From an uncultured Eubacteriales bacterium (lineage in GTDB: Bacteria; Bacillota; Clostridia; Oscillospirales; Oscillospiraceae), in assembly GCA_900550615.1 (NCBI GenBank), contig URSX01000046.1:1-13225 (forward strand): a stretch of 13,225 nt of DNA. The letters are read 5' to 3'. Shown piece after piece: positions 13,185 through 13,225 of the stretch. The position numbers and the translations under genes are program-made. The notes under the pieces are model-generated. The model was given only the letters and a program-made list of their open reading frames with translations, was not told the DNA's origin and did no database searches. Every line of letters begins with the position of its first letter. Position 1 is the first letter of the stretch.

Positions 13185-13225
13185 GTCTCATTATAAAATA
13201 CACGCATAGCAAACCCCCGGTCTGC

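Noticed and set aside
13185..13225. terminator of tex
   Set aside because: Only 41 bases remain; a GC-rich run begins at the edge, but no second arm is visible.

Overview
The window is GC-rich, coding-dense DNA that looks like a chromosomal segment of a gut-type member of the Clostridia. The Oscillospiraceae/Ruminococcaceae are my best guess, from the mix of families (YitT, ThrE-type exporter, cytidylate-kinase-like protein, corrinoid/URO-D methyltransferase, DUF2284, Tex), the strong AGGAGG-type ribosome binding sites and the high GC. That assignment is inference. There is no rRNA, tRNA, CRISPR array or intact mobile element.

Layout. Positions 1-91 are AT-rich and carry tandem TGCACCCCC motifs that look like the inner end of an IS21-type insertion element lying to the left (tentative). 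A perfect 15-bp hairpin (161-201) terminates a leftward three-gene operon: an SLC13/ArsB-NhaD-type permease (2992-1631), a cytidylate-kinase-like protein (1606-1007) and a YoaK/DUF1275 membrane protein (943-263). A LysR-type regulator (3348-4247) reads the other way. The 355-bp space between it and the permease holds a promoter for each side and a T-N11-A dyad placed about 54 bp upstream of the predicted permease transcription start. This is the classic arrangement of a LysR regulator controlling a divergent transport operon. Rightward from there are a Nim-like flavin-binding (PNPOx-fold) protein (4307-4783) and a fused ThrE-type threonine/serine exporter (4918-6150). The exporter has a near-consensus promoter and ends in a strong terminator (6183-6221).

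The most interesting part is the leftward four-gene cluster 10758-6240. In transcription order it encodes a cysteine-rich DUF2284 protein; a single-chain fusion of a URO-D-superfamily methyltransferase and a complete corrinoid-binding protein; a YitT-family membrane protein; and a binuclear-metal amidohydrolase. Gaps are 7, 31 and 53 bp. A TTGACA-17-TATACT promoter sits in front, and the DUF2284 stop codon abuts the ribosome binding site of the methyltransferase gene. I read it as a candidate module that takes a methyl group from an unidentified small methylated compound onto B12. The membrane protein and hydrolase may handle import or processing of the same compound. The substrate cannot be read from sequence.

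The right end is a full-length Tex gene (11019-13184), divergent from that operon.

Most long overlapping open frames opposite these genes, including one of about 700 codons opposite tex, are by-products of high GC content. Several genes have a longer open frame than the real gene. I moved the start of the kinase-like, SLC13, LysR, amidohydrolase and YitT genes downstream to codons that have a ribosome binding site.
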